A stretch of 56,923 nt of DNA from Xylaria sp. FL1777 (Eukaryota > Ascomycota > Sordariomycetes > Xylariales > Xylariaceae), in contig MU400751.1 of assembly GCA_022578965.1 (NCBI GenBank), forward strand, positions 1 to 56,923. Direction: 5' to 3'. Below, piece after piece: positions 1-11,782 of this stretch. The translations under genes and the position numbers were made by a program. Numbering within the stretch: position 1 is the first letter of the stretch; each line of letters opens with the position of its first letter. A model generated the notes under the pieces. That model was not told the origin of the DNA. It was given only the letters and a program-made list of their open reading frames with translations, and searched no databases.

Positions 1-80
1 CGTGGGCCCCGTTGTGGGGTGGGTGTTCGCGGGGGCGCGGGGGGGGGGCGCCGGCCCCCCCCCCCCCCCCCCCCCCCGCC
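1..80. repeat. G/C homopolymer-rich low-complexity tract
   Basis: The first 80 bases are G-rich (roughly 1-50) and then a nearly pure poly-C run (about 54-77). Such a tract is prone to assembly error. It lies where the last exon of the neighbouring minus-strand BIM1-like gene should be, so the sequence here should be treated with caution. Confidence 0.8.
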
Positions 81-167
81 GTGTTCATGCCCCTTTTTGC
101 TTTGCAAGCGGACAGGCAGACATTACGGGTAGAGGTAGACTTAGGGGCGGAAATCAGATCGACATAC

Positions 168-719
168 CGAAAACAGAGCAGCGCCGTGCATGGCGATCTC
201 GACGATCTGCAGCGTGGCGTTGTCGCCTGGATTCATGGTCCAATTTGTTGGCAGTGGTACCTGCGGCAAGCAAACGGTGCCAGGGTAGGGACCATTCGAG
301 GGACCCAGGAGCTGAAACGGAGCCAACATAGGGTTCGACATATTCAGCGGGCCGCCGTCAGGCCCATCTGTGCCCACGCCGATATTGATGTAAAGAAATG
401 CGGTCTGATGGCCTTGGAACCAGCCGGGCTGGAAGGCTATCGCGCCACCCGTCGTCGGCCAGTATGTTCGGTTTGTTGTCACGTTGATACCACCACCTAT
501 TTTCAAGTGTTAGTCACTCGCATGACCTCGGAGACAAGGCAATAGAGAATAGGTGAATTGAGAGCGAGAGCGTCGCTTACATGGATATTGCCACTGCATG
601 CCATAAGGCCACTCATCATTTGTGTGCAGATTGTTCCCTCGCCATCCGGGATATGTGATAATGGTATGTGCCGATGCTAGCGTGGCGGCCGTCGTGGCCA
701 GAAAGAGTGAAGGCAGCAT
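168..719 (-). CDS. BIM1-like / X325 family secreted copper protein, 3' end missing
   Basis: Two exons are readable: 719-581 and 496-168, joined over an intron (580-497, GTAAGC...AATAG). The join restores the conserved Tyr-Pro-Cys-Gly-Gly. A 17-residue signal peptide ends in ASA, so the mature protein starts with His18, the first arm of the LPMO-type histidine brace. It continues TIITYPGWRGNNL, a signature of the BIM1/X325 family. A second His in GHQTAFLYINIGVG fits the other copper ligand. Several NxT/NxS sites are present. Members of the family are cell-surface, often GPI-anchored copper-binding proteins (BIM1 acts in copper acquisition) and are not known polysaccharide oxygenases. A donor (GTATGT) follows Ser at 167; the last exon, expected to hold a GPI signal, falls in or beyond the poly-C tract. 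The family call is confident; the 3' end is unresolved. Confidence 0.82.
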
Positions 720-2814
720 TTTGCGATTCTATGTGATCGTTCTCTTGCCAAGGGCTCGATATTTAATCCCTTCCTATGGGGAATCGAGGGTACGTTTGTG
801 AACAATCCCCCCCGTCGGCTGGCTATTTCTCAAACCACCGTGGATTTCGAGGTATTGATACGGGTTGTCCCACAGCCAAGGAATGAAGTTGCTTCGCCTT
901 CACCCTTAATGGGATAATACAAATTCGCGTCCAGGAGAATTTGAAAGGGAGCGATGTGACACCAGCAAAGATGCTGTTGAATATCAATGGCAGACTAAGA
1001 GTAGTGGCGATGAAAGTTGAAGAATTGATTCGGCCTTCTCCTGGTCACAGGGAGGTCCGTCTTCCACAAGAGGTCGCAGGAATAAAAAAGTCAATGAAGA
1101 AATGAGGCTGGGCGATAGAGGGCAGACGTCGCCATTAAGAATGGGCGCGCGGCCCAACCGGCGACCAAGGGCCAGCAATGCACTCTTCTCATCACAACTT
1201 GCATGGCCACCAGATACCACCCCGCCCCCAGAGCTCCAGGGGCCTATCCATCTGGGCGGCATTTCCAGCCTCGACGGACCAGTGAGGATGGCTGGACGGT
1301 GTGCACGATGTGCGTCCGGCCTGCAAGAGAGCCAATGGGAGGGCGACGACGAAGCACAGCGAGCCGCCGAGCATCGAGAGACAGCGGGGCGTGATTTGAG
1401 GGCGTGTTAGCCAATGGCAACCTCGCGTGAGCATGGAAGAGGTTGCGGTCCGGAGGCAGGCTGCAGGGTTTCCCAGCAAGCGGGCAGTAGCGGGAAAGCA
1501 TTGTTCAAGGGTCGCCAGTCTTTGGAGCTCGCGTGGCCAGTAGGACGGCACAGAGGACACACCATTAAGCGCTGAGCTATCCAACTCGGGAAACCGAGTG
1601 TGCCCATCATCTCCACTCCCACTCCCGCAGCGTTGAGCGGGAGCCAAGACACAGGGCTTGGCAGAAGATGATGCGCTCCACTGGGCAAACCCTGGCCTGG
1701 TTGTGCTGACTCTGCTGAGGAGTGTACGCATAGTGTGGTAGAGAACCCCCAAGACTAGGTATTTTGCTATTTTGGGGCATTTGCTCGAGTGAGAGTCTGA
1801 CCATCTGCATTTTGCATTTTGTATTTTGTCGAACCAGATGCTTGGTATGATCAAAGTACGCTGTAAGGGATACCGGTACACCATAATCTGACGATAATAC
1901 TGACGAATCAGAAGCACCTGTATTGGGTACTGGAGGTAGCAGACCTTCAATGCTTTTCCGAGCCTGGCCCCTGGGTTAATGCAAAGCAAAGACAAGCAAA
2001 ATGCAAGAGACAGCCTCACGGGATCCAATTATAGGCCAAGCTCTGTCACTGACAACCCACCAACTGTGATGGAAGTGTAGTCTGCCGTATCTCCTTGCAG
2101 GCGTATATGCAAGCGCTGTAATTCGTACAACAGAAGAAAAGCCAAACACACGGATAGCTCCCGAGGCGGTCGCGTCTTTGGTCGCATTTGGGGCCGTTCG
2201 GGCTGGGTCCGAGTGTTCGACATTACCTGTGTGATCTCTCAAAGTATGCGTAGATAGACCGAGCCCCCTTGCCAGGCTGTGCTAAGAAAGAGGTGAGGCA
2301 TCGTGGTGTGAATAGGGACTGAGTCGACCGCATACATGTATTGGAATCTTCTAAGGTTGACATCAATAATGAACAATGCTGCTCAGGACAGAGGTGCATC
2401 AGGCCAAGTGTTATGCTATATGTACCGACTTACCTGAATATATCATCTACTAAAATATAGTCATACAGGAATATAGGAATATAGAAGAGACTATTCTCAA
2501 CAGTCAACCTTGCTACCAAATAGTTTCCAAAGACGAAGATGCATTAACGGTAAGCCTGTAAAGTTACCTGTAGAAAAGTATCTAAGTACCTACATAAGGT
2601 TAGGTACTGTTATGTAATCCTTGCTCTGATCATCGTATCAAGCATATGATAAGCATCTAAGTATAGATATGTACTTACATAAACTACCTACAATGGATAG
2701 TGGGTCTAAGATTACACTAAACTTATCGTCATCCAGTGAATCTACTTATGGAGCTACCTAAGTAGGTACTTTAAGAAATCAATTGACTCTCGTCTTAATT
2801 CGTCAAATGGTACC
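720..2814. other. Intergenic region, no supported gene
   Basis: No recognisable protein. The longest open frame, 1192-2028 on the minus strand (278 codons), starts with TTG, shows no family motif and lies in G/C-rich sequence where long frames arise by chance. From about 2330 to 2780 the sequence is AT-rich, with many short copies of the ACCTA / TAGGT type. Confidence 0.5.
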
Positions 2815-3644
2815 ATGTCGCTCACTACAGAAGAAGAATCACAGGAGGCATGGGTGAAAGTGCACCGCCGCAAGGGACGGCGTCCAAGGAAGAACCCCTC
2901 CTCGACTACCCCTGTGTCGAACACGCTGCTTGTGAGTCCTCCAAGCCTCTCTCTTGAGCAGGTGAAGCAGGACCATGATCGTCTTGCTGGTCAGTGGAAA
3001 TCATCGCCTTCCTATGGCCAACTTCAAGAGCTGCTATCCGGCCATGTGGCCGGCATCAGCTGTAGTGTGACTACAGCCATCTGCTTCGGGCTGGGCACTT
3101 TCGATCCTCCTGACGGCGCGTGGGAACAGAAGCGCAAGGCTCACATCCAATTAGCCGCCTTCCTCGCCATTGTCGACCACCTCCAAAGCAAAGCAAGCCA
3201 CAGGATTCGCTGTGTCTTCCAGGAGCCCATACTAAACTCGGTTGACAAGGCCTTCATCACGAGCCTAGGTCATGAAGTCGTAGAATCCCCTATCGGCTTC
3301 CAACTCGTCAACCCCGAAACCCTGGCCTTCGGCGTTCATTTATATAGAGACATCTACTCTCAAGTTATCGCCACACATATCCCTGCCATATTTGTTGGAA
3401 CTTCTTATGGGATCTGGGAAGAGTATGTCTACTGTGGCTCTCCAGGTGATCTCCGGATGAAGAGATACACGTAGACGCTGCTCCTGAGCTAATATGATAC
3501 AGCTTTCACGGCACCGAGAACCTAGACTGGGCTCGGATGAAGCAATTAGATCTACTTTGCGTCAAGGCCAAGTTCCCTGAAAACCCGGCCGACACCTCAT
3601 TCTCCAGCACTATGATCCACTGGCGGCGAAAAGATCAAAGTTGA
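2815..3644 (+). CDS. SRR1-like domain protein
   Basis: The model has two exons, 2815-3422 and 3503-3644, with an 80-base intron (GTATGT...ATACAG), and gives 249 residues. The N-terminus is basic (KVHRRKGRRPRK). It is followed by an SRR1-type core: ICFGLGTF, then QLAAFLAIVDHL, a segment of the QEP-x7-D-x10-G type, and IPAIFVGTSYGIWEDFHG across the splice. The SRR1 family is named for an Arabidopsis protein affecting light signalling and the clock; the fungal members have no firmly assigned biochemical role. Splicing is needed to get past the stop at 3472 and gives a natural C-terminus ending WRRKDQS. The start is the first ATG in frame, just downstream of TGGTACC. No neighbour suggests a shared pathway. 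Confidence 0.85.
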
Positions 3645-4627
3645 AATTATCAATTTCCAACTGCACCCTCATTCCGCCCAAGTCGTGGACAGCGGGACTC
3701 GTGAACGACTTGTGCACGGGGTATGTCTAGACTATAAGCAATAGCATATAAGTGCTATCTATAGAACTTATCAACCGCCTGGCAATGGTCAGGTCTTGTC
3801 GCTATGATGGCTCCAGCGATCGCTCAAACAATATGGTATATCCCGGGACTCGAATAAGGCAACAATATCAATAATATTGGCTTAATCGATTGCATAAGCT
3901 ATATTCAGCAATTAGGTGAGGCGTCTGATAAACCGCGGTTAAAATCCCAGTACTCATTATATATTAGCATTGTCGGGAGGGCATCGTATATACGAAAACC
4001 TACTGAACTCCTCAACGGGCCATTTCCGTGGAAGCCATGATGGAAACTATTATGAGGTTTCTCAGAAGTGTACAGGAGTGTAATGAATGATGATAGTTAT
4101 CCTGATCATCTCCCCTTTCCTACTAGCTAACCACCATCAGCAAGAAGCAGTATGAGGGTGGAAGTAAGCTGAGGGCATTAAAAACAAGAACCAGCGGGAA
4201 GTGATATCAATATTCAAAAATGACCAGAAAACACGAAGAATCAAGCCTGAAGAACAAAGGGGCAACCCCATCACCGCACGCGTGGCGTGTGATCTAACGC
4301 CTCACAATGGACGTGAAAGAACGAACCGAAAGCGAAATCACTTATAAAGAAGTTTGTCTCATTGCAGAAGCCGAGTAAATGAACCTCGAAAGCCTTTGTC
4401 CCACAACATCGCGATAAACTCAAGGTATACCTAACAGCAAAATTTCAAGCGCATCTCGAATACTTCGGTGTTTCCGTACTGTCATGCTACGAAACGCTGT
4501 AATTTGATATAATTTACCTACTCTCACGTGTGGAAAGGATCAACGCCCGCCCGTCCATCTGCGCGTATCCTATCCCCCTTACTGCGCACCCATTTTACCC
4601 CCCGCGGCTTCCTAGCTCCCCGGCTAC
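3645..4627. other. Intergenic region, nothing recognised
   Basis: About 1 kb without a convincing coding frame. The last 100 bases before 4628 are pyrimidine-rich (for example around 4543-4620), typical of a fungal promoter and 5' leader for the protease gene. Confidence 0.5.
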
Positions 4628-6341
4628 ATGACTGTTGAGCCTGAGGGATATTGCAAGTAAGGATACTAGGAAATTAGTGGTTCAATTTTATTTATTTCTA
4701 TTTTCTGTGTATAGAACTTCCTCTAGCTGGAGGCTCTCTAGTAAAAGCGACTCCCTCATGAGTAGTCTAAACTATCGGACTGGGCAAAATGTCTGTTCCG
4801 CGTCGTGCCCAGTCGAACACATCGATATCCCGGGGGACAAGATCAAGCAACCATCGAAATCATGGCCGGACATTCGCGGCTTGAACAGCCTGAACTATAG
4901 CCGGGACAAATGGTTGACGGGGGACGCTATTGAGGTGTCGATAGCCGAATATTGCAGTGGTCTGCCGAAGGACTTACAAGACAAGATCGGGCTCGGGATC
5001 CCAGGTATCAATCCTAAGGTCTTCCACCAAGGACCCGGCGGAGATGAGGTCTTGGCTATGGCCATTCAGACTCGGGCGGGGAGGCGCGTACTAGCTAGAC
5101 TCAAAACGACGCCGTTCAGCATCTTCCCCATCTGCACGAACAGCAATCACTGGGTCCTGGTCATCATGTGCAAGGATTTACGTGAGACGGGCAAGGACGG
5201 CCAGAAGGAATGGTCACATGTGACGAATGTGGCAATCCTCGACCCGTATCGTCAGGGACCGAGGATGAAGATGGTGGACGACCGCCTGCGCCGTTGGCTC
5301 ATGGAGGCCGGAGATTTTACCTATGGTAAAGACTACCAAAAAATCGTATGGGTCCCTCTGCAGAAAGACGGCACTTCGTGCGGCCCGCGGGCGTACTGGA
5401 ATGCCAAGCAGCTGATTGACCGCCTTCTCACTTTCTTCGAGGCCGGCATCGAGTACTCCCAGGTTCTCTGGAACGATCTCAGCGGCTGGTTTAACGAGGA
5501 CTTTGTGCGCGGCGAAATGACGGGGCGGTGCGCGTGGGCTGCAGTCCGCGCCATGGACTACAACGCCCGCATGGCCGTGGAATGCGTCAACCGAGTGAGG
5601 AACTACGAGGATGCAAAGGGTGTGTGGAAAAGCGCCGACATGCTAATGCGGCCCGCCGATTTCAGCAATGCGAAGCCAGAGAAGCGGCCACATACATACA
5701 AGATCGTCCACATCACGCCACCAGACACCAATATGCCCGCTAAGGTCTCGTCGACCGTGTCACCGACTGACATTCTGGGGCCGAATGGGCATAATAAGGA
5801 TACCGATCCGGCAGAGGACGCGTGGAAACCTCCCGTACCAGTCCCGAATCAGCATAAGATAGCACCCGGCGTGGTTCCCGGGAATGCAGAGTACATAATT
5901 CTTGACTCTGACGACGATGTGCCGCTGTCTCAGGCCAAGTTCTCGGCGGACACTCAATCCGCAAATTCGTTTTCCCTGCCCCAAAGTAAGAAGGCCACAA
6001 AGCCGGCAAACCCAGCGGCAAAACCAGGAAATCAAACCTCTGGCCCAGGACAAAAGACTAATCCGCAATCATCTTCGTCTATACCATTCTCGGGCGCAAG
6101 TCTAGGAAAGCTCGTGATAGATCTTACAGGAGGTAACAAACCAAAGCACACGATAGATCTTATAGGGGATGGCAATACATTAAGCTCGAATAATGGAAAG
6201 CACACTATAGATCTTGGAGAGAATGGCATTCTGTTTGGCCCGAAGAAAAGGAAGCTAGATACGGTGGAAAAGAAGGGAGAGGGGGAAAGGGGGAAGAAGG
6301 GGGGGAGGAGGGGGGGGAGGGGAAAGAAGTCGACCAAATAG
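4628..6341 (+). CDS. Ulp1-type (C48) SUMO/ubiquitin-like protease with SUMO-interaction motifs in its tail
   Basis: The model has a 29-base first exon (4628-4656), a 58-base intron (4657-4714, GTAAGG...TATAG) and a long second exon to 6341: 551 residues. A fallback start is ATG 4758. The catalytic core follows the Ulp1/SENP order: His155 in SNHWVLV, Asp186 in ILDPY, Gln226 in VPLQKDGTSCGP and nucleophile Cys232, so the triad and oxyanion Gln are all present. Such enzymes remove or mature SUMO-like modifiers. The tail from about residue 320 is low complexity and holds likely SUMO-interaction motifs: YIILDSDDD (about 403), VIDLTG (477), TIDLIG (489) and TIDLGE (507). The last three derive from a DNA repeat around ATAGATCTT. 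A basic PKKRKLD (519) looks like a nuclear localisation signal, and the end is Lys/Gly/Arg-rich. The substrate is inferred. A deubiquitinase-like or transposon-derived C48 enzyme is the alternative. Confidence 0.82.
6115..6217 (+). repeat. Threefold coding repeat (ATAGATCTT) encoding IDL motifs
   Basis: Three in-frame copies of ATAGATCTT start near 6117, 6153 and 6207. The last two extend to a longer AAGCACAC-ATAGATCTT unit. Each encodes Ile-Asp-Leu preceded by Val or Thr, the core of a SUMO-interaction motif, so the array multiplies that motif in the protease tail. Confidence 0.75.
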
Positions 6342-7103
6342 GGCCAACTCATAAGGCGTGCATATTTTTCGCTTAATAGTAGCGGCTAGGAGCATGTTTT
6401 GATAAGATGTTCGCAAATAGTAGGCTTGCTAAGTGACTAAGCCTTTTTATTCTAGACAGATTTGGATACTTTTTCTTTTATTGGGGGATGGGAACGTTGA
6501 TGAGCTATAATTTTCAATTTTGTAACTTTCGGACAGTTCACGAAATCTACAGGGGAAGTGTCTGCTTGCTTTGATGTTTCGTGATACCGCAAGGCGTTTG
6601 GGATACCCAGGGGGATACTAGATTGATTAGTGATAGCGTTGAAATGAGTCGAGGTGCCGGTTTGGATAGCTATGATCCACCAACTGGATATCGTGCGTCA
6701 AAAGAAACCTAACTGTTTGCCTTTTGAAGGTGCGAATAGCTCATAAGCCTCATAGTAGATCTTAACCATAACGTACGCCGGTTAGCACACTTCTTCGAGA
6801 TTAGTCAGCGAACATTATCTTCACGGATGCTATTGCCAGTATAAATACTCGCAAAAGTGAACTTTCTCATCTCAGTCACGCTGCTCCTTTGCAGTGATAT
6901 TAGCAATCATATGATATTCAAAATCTAGAGGTTCTTTAGCACCAAGTAAGATGGAGTACGAGAGCTAATACGAATAGTGGAGGAACTTACTAACGTTACA
7001 GTCTTGGTTGCTATGAACTATCAATCCTAGTCATGTGATCAAGCAACTCAAGTACATGCCCGAAGCTAAATGAGCCCTGAAATGCTATGTAATTTCCAAC
7101 ACT
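6342..7103. other. Convergent intergenic region, no gene
   Basis: This is the shared 3' side of the C48 protease (+) and the SWIM/RING gene (-). No coding frame is supported. Confidence 0.5.
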
Positions 7104-8243
7104 TCATCTCCACGAACGGTACCGACCGCGGGGATAAAATCCATAGGAGGCACCCATACGGGCGCGAGGGCCGTCATAATAAGTGCTTTCATCTGTGTGG
7201 TCACAAGTCAGCCACGTGAAATCGAATTGAGCCTTGAATGTTTCGCCTACCTCTTATCCCACTAATGCCCAGCTGGTTAGCGACATTGACGTAGCCATCA
7301 GAACCCGCGACGCCCGTATTCCTGATCTTCCCAACCATGTCGTCGTCTCCCTGCCACAGACTGCGACACATAGGACAGGTAACGGTGTCACGAATGTCGC
7401 GACGCTTGGTAGCCGCCCACATCTCGAAGCATTCCTTGTGAATGTTCTGGCCGCAGGTGGCGCGGCAATACACGGTATCATCGGGGCCCTCGAGCGGGGT
7501 GAAACAGATGGGACAGTCGCCCTCTATCTGCTTCCGGTTCGGATCTCGGCTCTTGCTCCCTTCTCTCTCGATGGGTGGGGCGTGTTCGAAGATCTCGCGG
7601 AGCTCGGTCGTCAGGAGGGCAAGCTGGTAGACTAAATCGGGTCGCGCGCGGAGAACGCGGCACATGACCTAGAAGGCGGGATATTAGACAAGGGAGACGG
7701 TGGAAGCAAAGATGCGGAGACCAACGTAGATGATGTGTTTGCACTGGTTGCCGTTCAGAGCATGAGGGCAATTGCACGAGGGTACCCGCGCAATACGGAC
7801 GTTGTAGATGTTGCCTGTTGAGCCGGCTATCTCGACCTCTTCCTCGGGACAGTCGGGGGTGCCGCATCGCGACCTATTGAGCACGTAGAACCTAGTCGGG
7901 GTAAAACGTCAGCTACATAGAACAGCAGCCAGACACTTCGATAAGAACAGGGACGGACCGTTGGTCGGTTGCTCGTTGGTAAATGACCTCAAAGCTGCGC
8001 GGAGCCTTTTCGCGAAAGCTGTTTCACAGCAGCGGTATCAGCTTTCTATTCTGTTTGACAGGGTCAAGGTCGAACTGAGAATACTGACCGTCGTAGCCGC
8101 TTCTCCTCATTTGCAGCAATCTCTTTGCTCTGCTTCTTACTCTTTGATGCGGTTTGGGCCTTCTTGGTCTCTGCGGCCAAAGCAGATTCGCCTTCATCCC
8201 AGGCAGATGGGAGCTTGCGCTTCCTTGAAGCTGAGGCGCTCAT
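7104..8243 (-). CDS. SWIM and RING zinc-finger protein, putative E3 ubiquitin ligase
   Basis: Five exons join in frame: 8243-8089, 8018-7959, 7891-7726, 7668-7251 and 7192-7104, giving 295 residues. The N-terminus is a short basic region (SASRKRKLPSAWDEGE). A SWIM zinc finger has Cys111-x-Cys113-x8-Cys122-x-His124 (SCNCPH...QCKHIIYV). A RING-type finger spans about 179-228, starting CPICFTPLEG and ending TVTCPMC, with a His/Cys pair in NIHKEC. The tail is Gly/Tyr/Arg-rich and ends RYRSWR. SWIM plus RING is the layout of animal ZSWIM2 (MEX), an E3 ligase, and of many uncharacterised fungal proteins; ligase activity is inferred from the RING. Donor GTTGGT at 7725 is weak, but it gives the expected KHIIYVMCRVLRAR join. 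Confidence 0.85.
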
Positions 8244-8960
8244 GATGGGTTGGATCTGTTCTTGTCGCCTCGCTATTTATTTTCTTTGACTTGATTATTT
8301 ATAGCGATATCCCACGCGTATAATTGAATACCTCATAAATCCTGACCGACCTAGATTTATAGATCCGAATTAGATGTGTGTTAAGGCAGACAGTCGTAGT
8401 TAAATTGTGTCACCTACATGTATGGTAAACAAAGATACATACTAGCTTAAAGTGACATCACTGGAGCGGATTTAGTCTCCTGCCCCTGAGCGAATCATTG
8501 TTGAGCAGTACTTAGCTAATCAATAGGAGGTATCGTGCTACTGGATTTAGTAAATACTTGAGCAACAGTTCACTGGGGTCTAACCAACACTCCATCTGGA
8601 ATAATAATTAATACCTAACAAGTAACTTAGTTAACTGATTAATAAACTATTGATTAATTGCCGATTGACGAATTGTTAACTGTTGCCTTTTGGTTTAAAG
8701 TTTTATGAATGTTTGGCGGGAATAGTTGGAAGTACATGCATAATAAAAGCGTAGGGCTGCAGCATGTATGTACACCTGCAGGGTCTAAATCTACCTAAAA
8801 TGTGTACGAATTTTACGCTAGAGTACCTCAATAGGCATACAATCAACATCAACAGTTTTACCGTATCATCTTATCATGATACAAAAAATTTAATGGCACT
8901 ATAAATAATTAAGTATAACATTCAATTATATTATATAATATGTCGTAGCATCCAGGAGAT
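8244..8960. other. Intergenic region, AT-rich, no gene
   Basis: This is the upstream region of the SWIM/RING gene and the downstream region of the GH92 gene. It becomes AT-rich toward 8870-8945, with no coding frame. Confidence 0.5.
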
Positions 8961-11782
8961 CTACATAATGCCGGGTATCTTCGCCCCCTCGCCCCAACTA
9001 GGCGGACGATCCTCCAGCTTGGTGCCCCAACCCGACTCCTGACTCCCAAGCACCACCTCCATAGTCCAGCCCTCCGCGAAGAGAGCATGTCCAATCCACG
9101 ACTTCGTCCACGGCTTCCCATTGACGGTGACGTTCTGGATAAAGACATTCTCATACGCGGCGTCGAACCCCACAGTCTTGATCTGCGCCGTCTTGCCCGT
9201 CACGGGATTCGTGACGTTGACGGCCTCGAAGAACGGCGCCGAGATCAAGTACACGTCCTGGCCCGAGATGGGGAACAGCCCGAGCATGCCGAAGGCCACG
9301 AAGGCCCCCATCGACCCCGAGTCGTCGTTGCCGGGGAGCCCGCCGTGCGACGCGTTGAACGCCGACGGGATGTACGTGTGCAGCCGCTTGGCGGAAAGGC
9401 CTGGGCGTCCCGCGTAGTGGTACAGATACACCGTCGAGAAGACGGGCTCGTTGGAGATGTCTGCGAGGCCCGACGTGTGGAAGAAATCCAATCTGTCTAT
9501 GAATCGCGTCTCGCCGCCCATGAGCTCGATTAATGCGGACATGGAATGAGGGACCAGGCTAGAGGGCGTTATCGTTAGTCGTTCATCCCCTTTTTTTTAT
9601 CCCTACAGATGACGAGACGATATATCACTTACAACTGGTACTGCCAGACGCTCGCCTCGAACGTCTCGCTCGGGTTCGTTGTCAGTGAACAGAAGCTCGC
9701 GAGTGAGGAGCAATCGATGGGATCTTGGAAGCCCCATGTTCCATTTTGGTATTTCGGTTGCGGGAACTATGTCTCCGAGATTAGCTTAGATTCGCACTTT
9801 TGCTCTCGTATGCAGATGTGGCAAATCTATAGCCCACAACGTAGTGAGACCATTTATAATCTTGTTTTTGCCAAAACTCGGACTTCAGTAACCGTCATTT
9901 TGAGCGTAGTCTGGAGGTCTTTCGAACTCGCGATAGACCTTCTGGAGCTTGAATTTTCAAAGATACTCACCCCTGTAAATCCGGTATCCCTGCCTCGAAT
10001 GGCAGAAGTCTGCCCTTCTTTCCACAGATTTTTCCAATTCGTACTCCTCGCCACGTACTTCTCGTAGAGATCAGCATGTCCAAGGCCCTGCGCCAAGGTA
10101 GCTAAGCAATAATCGTTATACGCATACTCCAGCGTCCTCGATATGCTTCGAGAATTCGTTCCGAACCCTACCGGGTCGAAGTCAAGGTACGGGATGTAGT
10201 CCAGACTCCGCCAGCTCTGCAGGCCACCTCGTCCATGGAACGCCCACTCGAGGGGCTCGACCTCGGCGTCTTGGACGATGGCTTTCAGCGCGAGCTCCCA
10301 GTCGATGCCCGTCAGGTTCTTGACGTAGGCGTCCACGAGGACCACGTCGGCGTTGGAGCCGCCCTGCGTCCAGCCATTGCATAGCGACATGTGGCAGTCG
10401 GGCAGCCAGCCTTCGTGCTCGTAGATGTCCAGCAGCGAGTTCACCATCTGGACCTGCGCCTCGGGGTCTAAGATAGTCAAGATCGGATGTTGGACACGGA
10501 AAGAATCCCAGATGCAGTAATACGAGTCGAAATAGGGGATGCCGCTGTCCCATTTCGGATTCTCGCCCGTGTAGTTCTGCGGCGAAATCATGGTGCGATA
10601 TATACCGCTCCAAACTGTATTAGTTCCTGTTAGTCGTTGCGCATTGGCCTATAACGGTTAAAATTGTTGCTGGGAGCCAGTTAATGGCGGATAGCAAGTA
10701 AAAGAAGTATACGATAAAGAATAGAAAGCAGCATTTCACCTACAGCTTGTGAGAAGATCGTCGCTCGCTCCACCAGCGTTTATGGAGATAGGGCTCAATT
10801 TCTCTTCCCACTCGTCCTTGGTTTCTTGCACAAGCCTATCGAAGTCCTCCAAGGGACTAGGAATCTCCGTCTCAGCACTTCGACACGCCTGGCTGGCACT
10901 GACGAAACTAATGCCCACTCTAGCCGTCAGGGTGTTATTAGCAAGTCCAGCAAAGCGTGCCCAGCCCCCCGCTTCAAGGAAGAAGAGGTTGAAGCCCCGA
11001 GTAACGAACAAGTCCTTAGGCTCCGTGCCGCCGCGGTTGTTGACCCAGACGCCGTTGTCAAAGACTTTTCCGCCAAAGAAATCTACGCAGTAATGCATGA
11101 CATAAGATCCGGCGCCGAAGCTCGGGAGGAACGTGCCGTTGCCCTTCATCCGGGCGGTCTCGGCATCGACGCTGATGGTTGCATTCTGCCGGGACTGCCA
11201 CAGGTCCGTCAGATCAAGCAGTACCAGGGGGTGCAGCTCGGTATTCCCCGAAGGAAACTCGAACCTGAAAAGCGCCGCATGCTCGCTCGAGGTCATGGAA
11301 GTCTTGATCCCAGACTGCAGCTCGAGAGCGAAAGAACCGGGCGAAGCGACGACCGAGTTGGCCACATACGGCGTCGCGCGGTCGCCGATGCGGAAGTCGC
11401 AGTTATTCACCTCATCGTCGGGGCAGAGCTGCGGGAACAGGGGGAAGTTGCCGAGGCTCGGGTTGCCGCCGGTGCCAGAGTCGTGGACGGCAGAGAAGCC
11501 GACGACGTTGGACCCGTCGGTGGAGAAGCCGCCGGTGTTCTGGCCGTCGACGTCGGCGACGGCCTTGGCCAGCCCGTACGGCCTCGTCGCGCCCGCGAAG
11601 ACGTTGCCTCCGTTCGTGCTGCCGATGAGGGGGTCTACGAAGCGCAGGACGCCGTCATCGGCACACCGCGCTGCGAGGGGGAAGATTACGAGAAGGAGAA
11701 AGAGACGAAGAAGAGGAAGAAGAAGAGATCGAAGGGCGGGCTGCGGGGAAATCCACGATGTTGGGGGCATGGCTCTTATCAT
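8961..11782 (-). CDS. GH92 alpha-mannosidase (alpha-1,2 type), secreted
   Basis: Four exons, 11782-10744, 10614-9971, 9766-9633 and 9558-8961, join in frame to 804 residues. The start is ATG 11782; ATG 11770 also works. A hydrophobic signal region (LLLPLLRLFLLLVIFPLAA) is followed by the GH92 opening VDPLIGSTNGGNVFAGATRPYG. Further family landmarks are RTMISPQNYTGENP after the first splice, DSYYCIWDSFR, GGSNADVVLVDAYVK, HYAGRPGLSAKR, and GLPGNDDSGSMGAF near the C-terminus, which carries the catalytic acidic residues. GH92 enzymes are calcium-dependent inverting exo-mannosidases acting on N-glycans and mannoproteins. Length and signal peptide match the fungal secreted subgroup. The third intron is long (204 bases). 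No transcriptional partner is obvious. Confidence 0.9.

Noticed and set aside
1192..2028. 278-codon open frame on the minus strand
   Set aside because: It begins with TTG, has no conserved motif, and its composition changes along its length as in non-coding G/C-rich sequence. It could be chance.
9087..9533. 148-codon plus-strand frame
   Set aside because: It is the antisense shadow of the GH92 gene, which has strong family motifs on the minus strand.
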